A stretch of DNA of 15,492 nucleotides. Source: SAR324 cluster bacterium. Its GTDB lineage: Bacteria; SAR324; XYD2-FULL-50-16. The notes below the pieces were generated by a model. That model saw only the letters and a list, made by a program, of their open reading frames with translations, was not told the DNA's origin and did no database searches. Within the stretch, counting starts at the first letter, position 1. Every line of letters begins with the position of its first letter. This document shows positions 1 through 7,698 of the stretch, piece after piece. Made by a program: the position numbers and the translations under genes. The stretch covers positions 10,476 to 25,967 of the forward strand of contig NVSR01000019.1 in the NCBI GenBank assembly GCA_002401295.1, written 5' to 3'.

Positions 1-296
1 GGGTGCTTATTTTTTTCCAGATCCCCAAGCTGAAAAAATATAATTTGTTGAATTTTTTTGACAGATGTCCCAATAATGGATTCAAGCAAGGCAAGTCTAC
101 TAAAACGATGTTTTAAAGTTAAACTTTTCTCTTGACGCATTATCAAAAATATATTTTTTAAAGCAGTTTTTGACTTTTCTGACAAAATAGACAATTTTTA
201 CGTGTGTAGACAATTTCTTTTCCTCCTAAACCTTGGCGATCAAAGCAAACTAGTTTTATCACCAAAACACGACTGAACATAATTTGGAGCTGGAAC
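1..296. other. AT-rich upstream region of the acyl-CoA cluster
   Basis: No convincing coding frame is visible. The stretch is rich in A and T runs (for example 53-59 and 153-159). Its only clear structure is a 10-bp direct repeat, listed separately. A TATAAT hexamer occurs at 39-44, but it has no matching -35 element and lies 250 bp from the gene, so I do not call a promoter. The region is probably the regulatory leader of the acyl-CoA dehydrogenase gene at 297. Confidence 0.5.
188..216. repeat. 10-bp direct repeat upstream of the acyl-CoA dehydrogenase
   Basis: TAGACAATTT occurs at 188-197 and again at 207-216, a centre-to-centre period of 19 bp (close to two helical turns). A related CTGACAAAA lies just before, at about 180-187. 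The pair sits 81-109 bp upstream of the GTG start at 297. This spacing suits a repressor or activator binding as a dimer on one DNA face. The regulator is unknown and the operator role is inference. Confidence 0.4.
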
Positions 297-1445
297 GTGG
301 ATTATTCTTTAAGTGATGAACATCAATTAATCCGACAAACTGTCCGTGAGTTTGCAGAAACCGAAATCAAGCCGGTTGCCGCGGAATTGGATGAAAAAGA
401 GGAGTTTTCCGTTGAGCTCACTAAAAAGATGGGTGAGGTCGGACTCTTCGGCGTAACCATTCCCGAAGAATATGGTGGTCATGGACTAGATTATTTGGCT
501 TATTGTATCGCCCTGGAAGAGATTGCCCGTGTTGACGGCTCACAAGCCGCAACACTCACAGCAGCCAACAGTCTGGGAATTGGTCCTCTGTATTACTATG
601 GAACGGAAGAGCAGAAACACAAGTATCTGCCCGATCTTTGCAGTGGCCAAAAACTTTGGGCCTTTGGCTTGACCGAACCCAACGCCGGTTCCGATTCCAG
701 GGGAACTCAAACTAAAGGCGTGCAAACGGATGAGGGTTGGACTGTCAATGGCTCCAAAATCTTTATCACCAACGGCTCCAGTGAAATGTGTGCGGGAGTG
801 ACGGTACAAGCGATTACCGGTAAGACGGAAAACGGCAGACCTGAGTTTACCTGCTTCATCGTTGAGGCAGAGAATCCAGGTTTCACTGCTAAGACCATGC
901 ATAAAAAAATGATGTGGCGAGCTTCCGATACTGCAGAATTATATTTTGATGATTGTCGCGTCGCTGAAGGTGATATTCTGGGTAAAAGAGGTGAAGGTTC
1001 CAAGCAGATGTTGGAAACACTGGATAATGGACGCCTGGGTGTTGCAGCCTTAGGCTTAGGCTGTGCTCAAGGGGCTTATGAGCTGGCTTTGAATTACGCT
1101 AAAGAGCGCAAGCAATTCGGCAAACCCATTTGTAAATTCCAGGCCATTGCCTTCAAATTGGCCGATATGGCCACTAAAATCGAACTGGCACGCAACTTAC
1201 TCTATAAAGCTTGTTGGCTGAAAGACACGGGAGCTCCCTTCTCCAAGGAAGCGGCTATGGCTAAATTATATTGTTCTGAAATAGCCAAGGAAGTTGCTGA
1301 TGAAGCCGTACAAATCCATGGTGGTTACGGCCTCATGAAAGAATATGATGTGGAACGTTTCTATCGAGATCAACGCTTGCTGCAGATCGGTGAAGGCACA
1401 TCTGAAATCCAGCGTCTGGTCATCTCACGCATGATCGGTTGCTAA
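297..1445 (+). CDS. Acyl-CoA dehydrogenase, short/branched-chain type
   Basis: This 382-residue FAD enzyme of the acyl-CoA dehydrogenase family has the usual length. It should introduce a trans-2 double bond into an acyl-CoA and pass electrons to electron-transfer flavoprotein in the cytoplasm. The helical N-terminal domain covers about 1-120. The FAD/substrate signature AFGLTEPNAGSD is at 122-133. The C-terminal helical domain includes the flavin-contact segment ERKQFGKPI and the motif GEGTSEIQ, whose Glu366 aligns with the catalytic base of butyryl/short-chain dehydrogenases. The start is GTG at 297, preceded by GGAG at 286-289 with 7-nt spacing. A 260-bp gap separates it from icmF, so it may be a separate transcript of the same regulon. 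Butyryl- or isobutyryl-CoA is a likely substrate given the neighbours, but chain length cannot be read from the motifs. Confidence 0.93.
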   Translation: MDYSLSDEHQLIRQTVREFAETEIKPVAAELDEKEEFSVELTKKMGEVGLFGVTIPEEYGGHGLDYLAYCIALEEIARVDGSQAATLTAANSLGIGPLYYYGTEEQKHKYLPDLCSGQKLWAFGLTEPNAGSDSRGTQTKGVQTDEGWTVNGSKIFITNGSSEMCAGVTVQAITGKTENGRPEFTCFIVEAENPGFTAKTMHKKMMWRASDTAELYFDDCRVAEGDILGKRGEGSKQMLETLDNGRLGVAALGLGCAQGAYELALNYAKERKQFGKPICKFQAIAFKLADMATKIELARNLLYKACWLKDTGAPFSKEAAMAKLYCSEIAKEVADEAVQIHGGYGLMKEYDVERFYRDQRLLQIGEGTSEIQRLVISRMIGC

Positions 1446-1460
1446 AATACCAGTAGACAA

Positions 1461-1485
1461 ATGTCGGATGAATCCTGTCCGACAT
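1461..1485 (+). other. Perfect 8-bp stem-loop after the acyl-CoA dehydrogenase
   Basis: ATGTCGGA (1461-1468) and TCCGACAT (1478-1485) are exact inverted repeats around a 9-nt loop, beginning 16 nt after the stop codon. No T-run follows, so it is not a canonical intrinsic terminator. It could stabilise the mRNA 3' end, act as a weak terminator, or be a protein-binding palindrome for the downstream operon. Confidence 0.5.
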
Positions 1486-1623
1486 TCTGCATCCCATAAA
1501 AAAAGATAGATCCAAATCTTCCCTTGAAATTCATCTTGGATTCAGATAGTAGTTGGTTAAACAATAAAAAGGTTGATCAAACAACAATTTTCATACTGCA
1601 TCCTCAACTGGCTTTTTTGTAAG

Positions 1624-1681
1624 CTGGGGGATGTTCACGATGATGCCATCACCCTGAAAACTGGTCGTCCCTTATCCCCAG
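1624..1681 (+). promoter_or_regulatory. Potential structured leader of icmF
   Basis: CTGGGG (1624-1629) pairs with CCCCAG (1676-1681). The pairing extends to ATCCCCAG on the right arm if one G is bulged. Inside, ACGA (1637-1640) can pair with TCGT (1665-1668). The structure ends 12 nt before the AAGGA ribosome site of icmF, so folding could affect translation. It does not show the conserved boxes I would expect of a cobalamin riboswitch, despite the B12 enzyme downstream. The function is inferred only from position. Confidence 0.25.
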
Positions 1682-1705
1682 AATTAAGCTTGAAGGAAAG
1701 AACTG

Positions 1706-4700
1706 ATGAATGAGAAAATTAAAGCCTACCAATCACAACATAAGATTCGAGTCGTCACCGCAGCTGCTCTTTTTGATGGTCATGACGCGGCCATTAATAT
1801 CATGCGTAGAATGATCCAATCCACAGGTTGTGAAGTCATTCATCTGGGGCATAATCGTTCCGCTCAGGAAATTGTAGACTGTGCGATTCAGGAAGATGCT
1901 CAAGCCATTGCCGTGACGTCCTACCAAGGTGGGCACGTTGAGTTTTTCAAGTATATGTACGACCTGTTGAAAGAAGCTGATTCCGAGCACATCAAGATTT
2001 TTGGTGGTGGTGGTGGTGTGATTCTGCCCGATGAGATGGCAGAACTCCACAAATATGGCATTGCTCGTATTTATTCCCCTGATGATGGCAGGAAGATGGG
2101 ACTGCGGGGCATGATCAACGACATGGTGAGTCAGGCGGATTTTCCTACGGGAGACCAGGTCAAGGATAGTCTGAAAGACATCTGTGTAAAAAACCCAAAA
2201 GCCATTGCCCAGTTGATCTCAGCAGCAGAAAATTATCCTGAAAAAACTCATGATTTACTGGAAAAAGTTCGTGAACAAGCACAAGCATCCAAAACACCGG
2301 TTTTGGGTATTACCGGAACAGGGGGGGCTGGAAAATCCTCTTTGGTCGACGAATTAGTCCATCGTTTCCTTTTTGATTTTGAAGATAAAAAAATTGCGAT
2401 CATTTCCGTCGATCCTTCCAAGCGCAAAACAGGGGGCGCCTTATTGGGTGACCGCATTCGGATGAATTCCATTTCCAATGAGCGGGTTTACATGCGCTCA
2501 TTGGCGACGCGCCAATCCAATCTGGCTCTATCCAAATACGTACAAGATGCTGTGGATATTGTGAAGATTGCGGGTTTTGATCTAATCATTCTGGAAACAT
2601 CGGGCATTGGTCAATCCGATACGGAAATCGTAGAACATTCCGATCTCTGTCTTTATGTGATGACTCCTGAATACGGAGCCTCCACGCAGTTAGAGAAGAT
2701 CGATATGTTGGACTTTGCCGACATCATTACCTTGAATAAGTCCGATAAGCGTGGTGCGCTGGATGCCTTAAGAGACGTAAAAAAGCAAGTACAGCGCAAC
2801 CATGAACTTTTCGAGATGAGCGTAGATGAGATGCCTGTCTATGGTACTATTGCTTCCCAGTTCAATGATCCGGGAACTAATACTTTATACAAAGCAGTCA
2901 TCGACAAGATCTGTGAAAAGTCTGGACTAGATTGGCAGTCCAACATGACCGTGGAACATAAAATATCTAAGAAGATTCAAATCATTCCTCCTAAGAGAAT
3001 TCGATATTTAGCTGAAATTGCTGAAAGTAGTCATTCCCAAGATGAATGGGTAGTGGAACAGGCTGACGTAGCTCAGAAATTATATGGCCTGCAGCAGTCC
3101 ATCGAAGCGATCCGGGAAAATGAGATTGAGGCCAAAGAAGCGCTGATTCAACAACTGGAAGTCGTTTATCAGGAAGTTGAACTCAAGTTGGACGGACAAA
3201 ATAAGAAACTGCTGGAAGGATGGCAAGCGAAGATTCAACGCTATAAAGAGGATCTATTCATCTTCAAAGTCCGCAATAAAGAGATTAAGATTCAGACTTA
3301 TGAGACCTCTCTTTCTCAATCCCGGATACCAAAAGTCTGCTTGCCTCAATATAAGGCATGGGGTGACATCTTAAAGTGGAGCTTGCGTGAAAATGTACCG
3401 GGAGAATTTCCCTATACTGCCGGTGTTTTCCCTTTCAAGCGCGAGGGAGAAGATCCTACTCGCATGTTTGCCGGTGAAGGTGGACCTGAGCGGACAAACC
3501 GACGTTTTCATTATGTTTCCAAAGGGATGCCTGTAACTCGCCTTTCCACGGCCTTTGATTCAGTCACTCTCTATGGTGATGATCCCCATAATCGACCGGA
3601 TATTTATGGAAAGATTGGGAATTCCGGTGTTTCTATCTGTTGCCTGGATGACGCTAAAAAGCTTTATTCCGGTTTCAATCTGGCAGCGGCTACTACCTCC
3701 GTTTCCATGACGATTAACGGTCCGGCTCCCATTCTGGTTGGCTTCTTTATGAATACTGCCGTTGATCAGCAGTGTGAGTTATATATCAAAGAGCAAGGAC
3801 TGGAAGAGCAGGTTCAAAGCAAAATCGCAGCCATTTATCAAGAAAAAGGACAGCCCGTTCCCGTCTACCAGGGAGAGATCCCGGAAGGTCACGATGGCCT
3901 GGGACTCATGTTATTGGGAGTCACCGGTGACTTGGTTTTACCAGCTGATGTCTATGAAAAAATAAAAATACAGACCATGGCCTCCGTCCGTGGTACGGTA
4001 CAGGCCGATATTTTGAAAGAAGATCAGGCCCAAAATACCTGTATTTTCTCTACAGAATTTGCTCTGCGTTTGATGGGGGATATTCAGGAATTTTTCATTG
4101 ATAACAATATCCGAAATTTCTACTCCGTATCCATTTCGGGATACCATATTGCGGAGGCAGGAGCCAACCCCATTTCACAGCTGGCTTTCACCTTAGCCAA
4201 TGGTTTTACCTTTGTGGAGTATTACCTGGCTCGGGGCATGGACATCAATGAGTTCGCTCCCAACCTTTCCTTTTTCTTCTCCAATGGGATTGATCCCGAG
4301 TACGCTGTGATTGGTCGGGTCGCCCGTAGAATTTGGGCCAAGGCAATGAAGAATAAGTATAAGGCCAATGCCCGTTCCCAAATGTTGAAGTATCACATCC
4401 AGACTTCCGGTCGTTCCTTGCATGCACAGGAAATTGACTTCAACGACATTCGAACGACCTTGCAGGCCTTATACGCCATCTACGATAATTGTAATTCCCT
4501 GCATACGAATGCTTTCGATGAGGCCATTACCACTCCAACAGAAGCTTCTGTTCGCCGTGCCATGGCCATTCAATTGATCATTAACCGGGAATTAGGACTG
4601 GCCAAGAATCAGAATCCACTACAAGGTTCTTTTATCATTGAAGAGCTCACAGACTTGGTGGAAGAAGCAGTATTAGTGGAATTCGAAAGGATTTCTGAGC

Positions 4701-5089
4701 GTGGTGGAGTGCTGGGTGCTATGGAAACCATGTATCAACGTAGTAAGGTTCAGGAAGAATCCCTTCATTATGAGACGCTAAAGCACTCTGGTGAATATCC
4801 TATCATCGGGGTTAATACCTTCCTTTCTGCTGATGGTTCTCCAACCGTAATTCCTGGTGAGGTCATTCGTGCCGAAGAGGTTGAAAAAGAGTATCAAATT
4901 GATATGCTGAAACGCTTGCAGGATCGAAACCAGGATAAGTCATCCAAGCTTTTGAAAGAACTACAAAAAACAGCAGTCAACAACCAGAATATTTTCGATA
5001 CCATGATGGAAGCGACTAAGTATTGTTCTTTGGGACAGATTTCCGCTGCTCTCTATGAGGTAGGTGGCCAGTATCGACGCAGTATGTAA
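1706..5089 (+). CDS. icmF: Fused isobutyryl-CoA mutase (IcmF), B12-dependent
   Basis: This 1127-residue fusion should interconvert isobutyryl-CoA and n-butyryl-CoA by a radical mechanism using adenosylcobalamin. Domains in order: a B12-binding domain (about 14-140) with the lower-ligand His26 in DGHDAA, SYQGGH at 72-77 and a Gly-rich IFGGGGG near 98-104; then a MeaB-like GTPase chaperone with P-loop GTGGAGKS at 204-211, DPSKRKTGGALLGDR from 236, ETSG at 297-300 and NKSD at 344-347; then a linker and the substrate-binding TIM-barrel domain (about 550 to the end). Two substrate residues distinguish it from methylmalonyl-CoA mutase: Phe575 (GVFPF) where that enzyme has Tyr89, and Gln776 (AQNTC) where it has Arg207. 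This matches isobutyryl- rather than methylmalonyl-CoA. The ATG at 1706 has AAGGA at 1693-1697. The next gene begins 42 bp downstream, so the two are probably co-transcribed. Confidence 0.95.
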   Translation: MNEKIKAYQSQHKIRVVTAAALFDGHDAAINIMRRMIQSTGCEVIHLGHNRSAQEIVDCAIQEDAQAIAVTSYQGGHVEFFKYMYDLLKEADSEHIKIFGGGGGVILPDEMAELHKYGIARIYSPDDGRKMGLRGMINDMVSQADFPTGDQVKDSLKDICVKNPKAIAQLISAAENYPEKTHDLLEKVREQAQASKTPVLGITGTGGAGKSSLVDELVHRFLFDFEDKKIAIISVDPSKRKTGGALLGDRIRMNSISNERVYMRSLATRQSNLALSKYVQDAVDIVKIAGFDLIILETSGIGQSDTEIVEHSDLCLYVMTPEYGASTQLEKIDMLDFADIITLNKSDKRGALDALRDVKKQVQRNHELFEMSVDEMPVYGTIASQFNDPGTNTLYKAVIDKICEKSGLDWQSNMTVEHKISKKIQIIPPKRIRYLAEIAESSHSQDEWVVEQADVAQKLYGLQQSIEAIRENEIEAKEALIQQLEVVYQEVELKLDGQNKKLLEGWQAKIQRYKEDLFIFKVRNKEIKIQTYETSLSQSRIPKVCLPQYKAWGDILKWSLRENVPGEFPYTAGVFPFKREGEDPTRMFAGEGGPERTNRRFHYVSKGMPVTRLSTAFDSVTLYGDDPHNRPDIYGKIGNSGVSICCLDDAKKLYSGFNLAAATTSVSMTINGPAPILVGFFMNTAVDQQCELYIKEQGLEEQVQSKIAAIYQEKGQPVPVYQGEIPEGHDGLGLMLLGVTGDLVLPADVYEKIKIQTMASVRGTVQADILKEDQAQNTCIFSTEFALRLMGDIQEFFIDNNIRNFYSVSISGYHIAEAGANPISQLAFTLANGFTFVEYYLARGMDINEFAPNLSFFFSNGIDPEYAVIGRVARRIWAKAMKNKYKANARSQMLKYHIQTSGRSLHAQEIDFNDIRTTLQALYAIYDNCNSLHTNAFDEAITTPTEASVRRAMAIQLIINRELGLAKNQNPLQGSFIIEELTDLVEEAVLVEFERISERGGVLGAMETMYQRSKVQEESLHYETLKHSGEYPIIGVNTFLSADGSPTVIPGEVIRAEEVEKEYQIDMLKRLQDRNQDKSSKLLKELQKTAVNNQNIFDTMMEATKYCSLGQISAALYEVGGQYRRSM

Positions 5090-5131
5090 TCACATCCCTC
5101 ATCAACCCAGAAACGACTCGTGGAGAGAATT

Positions 5132-6436
5132 ATGCTCAATGAAGCACTACAAAATGTAACCGTCATCGGAGCCTCAGGAAAAATGGGAAGTGGCATCGCC
5201 TTGCTTCTACTGCAGGAAATGACACGCCTTGACCTGGAACAGGGATTCAAGGAGGTAGCCTCCCAGAAACAACTCAATTTAGTGGACCGTAATCAGGAAG
5301 CCCTAGATGGCTTGAAAGCTTACCTGAGTAAACAATTGACTCGTTATGCGGAAAAAGTCTTAAAAGCCGATGCGGCCTTGACGGATCTCTTCGTACAAAA
5401 AGGTTTGACTATTGCTAATTTCACGCTGGAATTAGAAAGCGCTAAGAATTCAAAAATGGTTTTTGAGGCCATTTTCGAACGCTTGGATATCAAAACTAAA
5501 TTGCTTTTGGACCTCAAAGAGATCTGCTCGGAAGAAACAAACTTTTTCAGCAATACCTCCTCTATTCCAATTTCTGTAGTAGAAAAGGAAGCCGGTGTGG
5601 AAGGACGTCTGATTGGATTTCATTTCTACAATCCACCAGCTGTTCAGAAACTGGTGGAATTAATCTCCAGTGACAGTACTCCTCAAGCCTTGCAAGACAT
5701 GTCCATGGAGTTGGGACAACGCCTGCGCAAAGTGATGGTACCTTCCAATGATATCGCCGGTTTTATCGGTAACGGTCATTTCATCCGAGACGGGCTTTAT
5801 GCCATTTCTCAGATTGAAGAACTGAGTAAAAAAGTAGAGCCGAATGAAGCCCTCTATCAAATCAATCGAATTACCCAAGATTTCATGGTACGCCCCATGG
5901 GAATTTTCCAACTGATTGATTATGTCGGTTTGGATGTTTTCCAGATGATTTTGAATACCATGAACACCTACATTGAAGATGAAGAGCTTTCTAGTGATAT
6001 GATCAATATGATGATTGATCAGGGTGTTTCCGGTGGACAGTTCCATGACGGCTCCCAGAAGGATGGTTTCCTCAAATATGAGAACCACAAACCTGTGGCC
6101 ACTTATTCATTGAAAGAAAAGAAGTATATTCGATTTGATGAGGGTGACTGGACAGAAAAATGTGATCAGGAGTTGGGTAATTTCAGCGAAAAGCACTTCC
6201 CCTGGAAAGCACTTTCTCGTGATGCGGAAAAGGACGTAAAATTATCCACTTACTTCCAGTCTTTGTTTGAGATGGATAGTAAAGGAGCGAAACTGGCCCA
6301 AGCCTATTTATTGAACTCTAAAAAGATTTCCGAAAACTTGGTCAAAAACTCAGTCGCCGCTCACAGTGAGGATGTTGGTAAAGTCCTGATGAATGGATTT
6401 TTCCACCTTTACGCTCCTGAAAACGAGATGTATTAA
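5132..6436 (+). CDS. 3-hydroxyacyl-CoA dehydrogenase with C-terminal extension
   Basis: This is a 434-residue NAD-dependent L-3-hydroxyacyl-CoA dehydrogenase homologue. It should oxidise 3-hydroxyacyl-CoA (3-hydroxybutyryl-CoA fits the operon) to 3-ketoacyl-CoA. The Rossmann motif is an unusual GASGKMGSG (13-21) rather than GxGxxG. Catalytic residues are all present with family spacing: Ser143 in SNTSS, His164 in GFHFYNP, Glu176 and Asn214. The C-terminal helical domain starts near PMGIFQLIDYVGLD (255-268). Single-function enzymes are usually about 280-310 residues, so roughly 130 C-terminal residues are extra. They include a GSQKDGF segment and a helical, Lys-rich tail. I chose ATG 5132 over an in-frame GTG at 5120 because GGAGAG (5122-5127) is correctly placed for the ATG. 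It sits between icmF and a second acyl-CoA dehydrogenase. Confidence 0.88.
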   Translation: MLNEALQNVTVIGASGKMGSGIALLLLQEMTRLDLEQGFKEVASQKQLNLVDRNQEALDGLKAYLSKQLTRYAEKVLKADAALTDLFVQKGLTIANFTLELESAKNSKMVFEAIFERLDIKTKLLLDLKEICSEETNFFSNTSSIPISVVEKEAGVEGRLIGFHFYNPPAVQKLVELISSDSTPQALQDMSMELGQRLRKVMVPSNDIAGFIGNGHFIRDGLYAISQIEELSKKVEPNEALYQINRITQDFMVRPMGIFQLIDYVGLDVFQMILNTMNTYIEDEELSSDMINMMIDQGVSGGQFHDGSQKDGFLKYENHKPVATYSLKEKKYIRFDEGDWTEKCDQELGNFSEKHFPWKALSRDAEKDVKLSTYFQSLFEMDSKGAKLAQAYLLNSKKISENLVKNSVAAHSEDVGKVLMNGFFHLYAPENEMY

Positions 6437-6468
6437 AAACAACCGATAACTGATAACCGGTAAAACCC

Positions 6469-7629
6469 ATGGATTTTCAATTAAATGAAGAAGAACAAGC
6501 TGTCGTAGAGATGTGTACTCAATTCGGTGAGACTGAGATTACTCCCCGCATTCGAGAACTGGAAGACGCGCATGAACTGCCACGAGATGTTCTTAAAAAA
6601 ATGGCTGACTTGGGATTGCTAACCATGACCATCAGTGAAGAAGATGGTGGCAGTTCCCTGGGTCCTTTGGCTTATGCTTTAGCTATCAAAAGCATTGCTA
6701 AAGCTGATGCCGGTTTGGCAGTTACCATGAGTGTCACCAATATGGTGATTGAAGCCATCCGGAAATTCGGCAGGCCGGAACAATACAACAAATATATCCC
6801 GCAACTGGCCTCTGGAGACATGATTGCCGCAGCCTTCGCCCTCACTGAGAGTATGGCCGGTAGCAATCCCATGGAGATGAGAACAAAGGCAACCATCGAT
6901 CCCAATGATGGGGACTACTTCCTCTTGAATGGTGAAAAAATATTCATCAGTCATGGCGACGCCTCAGGCATCATTATTGTGATGGCCAAGACAGACCCGG
7001 CTCTGGGAGGTCGAGGAATCACAGCATTCTTAGTCGAACCTGAGGATGAAGGTTTTGCTGTGGGTAAAAAAGAGGAGAAAATGGGGATTTTGACCTCCAG
7101 TACCGTTTCTCTGAATTTTGATAATTGTCGTGTCCACAAGTCTAGAATCTTAGGTGAGTTGGGCAAGGGGTTGAACATCGCTTTCAGCAGCTTGGATTCT
7201 GGAAGGATTGGTATTTCAGCACAGGCTATTGGAATTGCGGAGGCAGCCTTTGAAGCGGCGGCCAGCTATGCGACAGAGCGTTTCCAGTCAGGCAAGAAGA
7301 TCATCGAGCACCAGGGCATTCAGTTTAAATTAGCAGACATGCTAACCAAGTTAAATGCTTGCAGGATGATGTTGTATCAGGCGGTTTCCTTGAAAGCGGC
7401 GGGACAGCCCTTCACTCAAGAAGCGGCCATGGCAAAACTTTTTTGCACGGAAAACTGCAATCAAATTACCTATGATGCAATTCAAGTCTTTGGTGGTTAT
7501 GGGTATATTAAGGAATACCCAGTGGAGAAATACTACAGGGACGCGAGAATTAATACGATCTATGAAGGAACCTCAGAGATCCAGAAGATCGTTATTGGCC
7601 GTGGCATTATGAACAGCTTTTCCCAATAA
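6469..7629 (+). CDS. Acyl-CoA dehydrogenase, second paralogue
   Basis: This is a 386-residue acyl-CoA dehydrogenase, distinct from the one at 297. It should be an FAD enzyme making enoyl-CoA and donating electrons to electron-transfer flavoprotein. The catalytic base is Glu366 in IYEGTSEIQ near the C-terminus. The N-terminal signature reads AFALTESMAGSN (122-133), with Ser and Asn replacing the usual Pro and Asp of TEPxAGSD, so flavin or substrate contacts may differ. It starts at ATG 6469, 32 bp after the dehydrogenase stop codon, with only a weak ribosome site (CGGTAAAAC). It is last in the icmF operon and runs into a hairpin before the convergent AP2 gene. Butyryl-CoA, the IcmF product, is the most economical substrate guess. 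Confidence 0.92.
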   Translation: MDFQLNEEEQAVVEMCTQFGETEITPRIRELEDAHELPRDVLKKMADLGLLTMTISEEDGGSSLGPLAYALAIKSIAKADAGLAVTMSVTNMVIEAIRKFGRPEQYNKYIPQLASGDMIAAAFALTESMAGSNPMEMRTKATIDPNDGDYFLLNGEKIFISHGDASGIIIVMAKTDPALGGRGITAFLVEPEDEGFAVGKKEEKMGILTSSTVSLNFDNCRVHKSRILGELGKGLNIAFSSLDSGRIGISAQAIGIAEAAFEAAASYATERFQSGKKIIEHQGIQFKLADMLTKLNACRMMLYQAVSLKAAGQPFTQEAAMAKLFCTENCNQITYDAIQVFGGYGYIKEYPVEKYYRDARINTIYEGTSEIQKIVIGRGIMNSFSQ

Positions 7630-7650
7630 CGAAGTCCAAGAACCAACAAA

Positions 7651-7687
7651 ACAGTGGGGACTCTGATCTACAAAGATCCCTCACTGT
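7651..7687. terminator. Probable bidirectional terminator between convergent genes
   Basis: The outer arms ACAGTG (7651-7656) and CACTGT (7682-7687) enclose an inner perfect hairpin, GATCT-acaa-AGATC, with bulged bases between. A short A-run precedes it and TTT follows it, so it could work on both strands. It lies between the stop codons at 7629 and 7699 of genes transcribed toward each other, where a shared terminator is expected. The T-run is short, so efficiency is uncertain. Confidence 0.5.
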
Positions 7688-7698
7688 TTCCATTCCAA

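Noticed and set aside
540..1003. Two antisense open frames within the first acyl-CoA dehydrogenase
   Set aside because: They are shadow frames of a well-conserved coding sequence.
1446..1705. Cobalamin riboswitch ahead of icmF
   Set aside because: The region has hairpins, but I could not find the conserved B12-box type sequence, so no riboswitch is claimed.
5120..5131. Earlier GTG start for the hydroxyacyl-CoA dehydrogenase
   Set aside because: The GTG has no ribosome site before it, and the GGAGAG that follows is ideally placed for ATG 5132.
5660..6088. 142-codon minus-strand open frame inside the hydroxyacyl-CoA dehydrogenase gene
   Set aside because: It lies antisense to a gene whose catalytic residues are all intact, with no features of its own.
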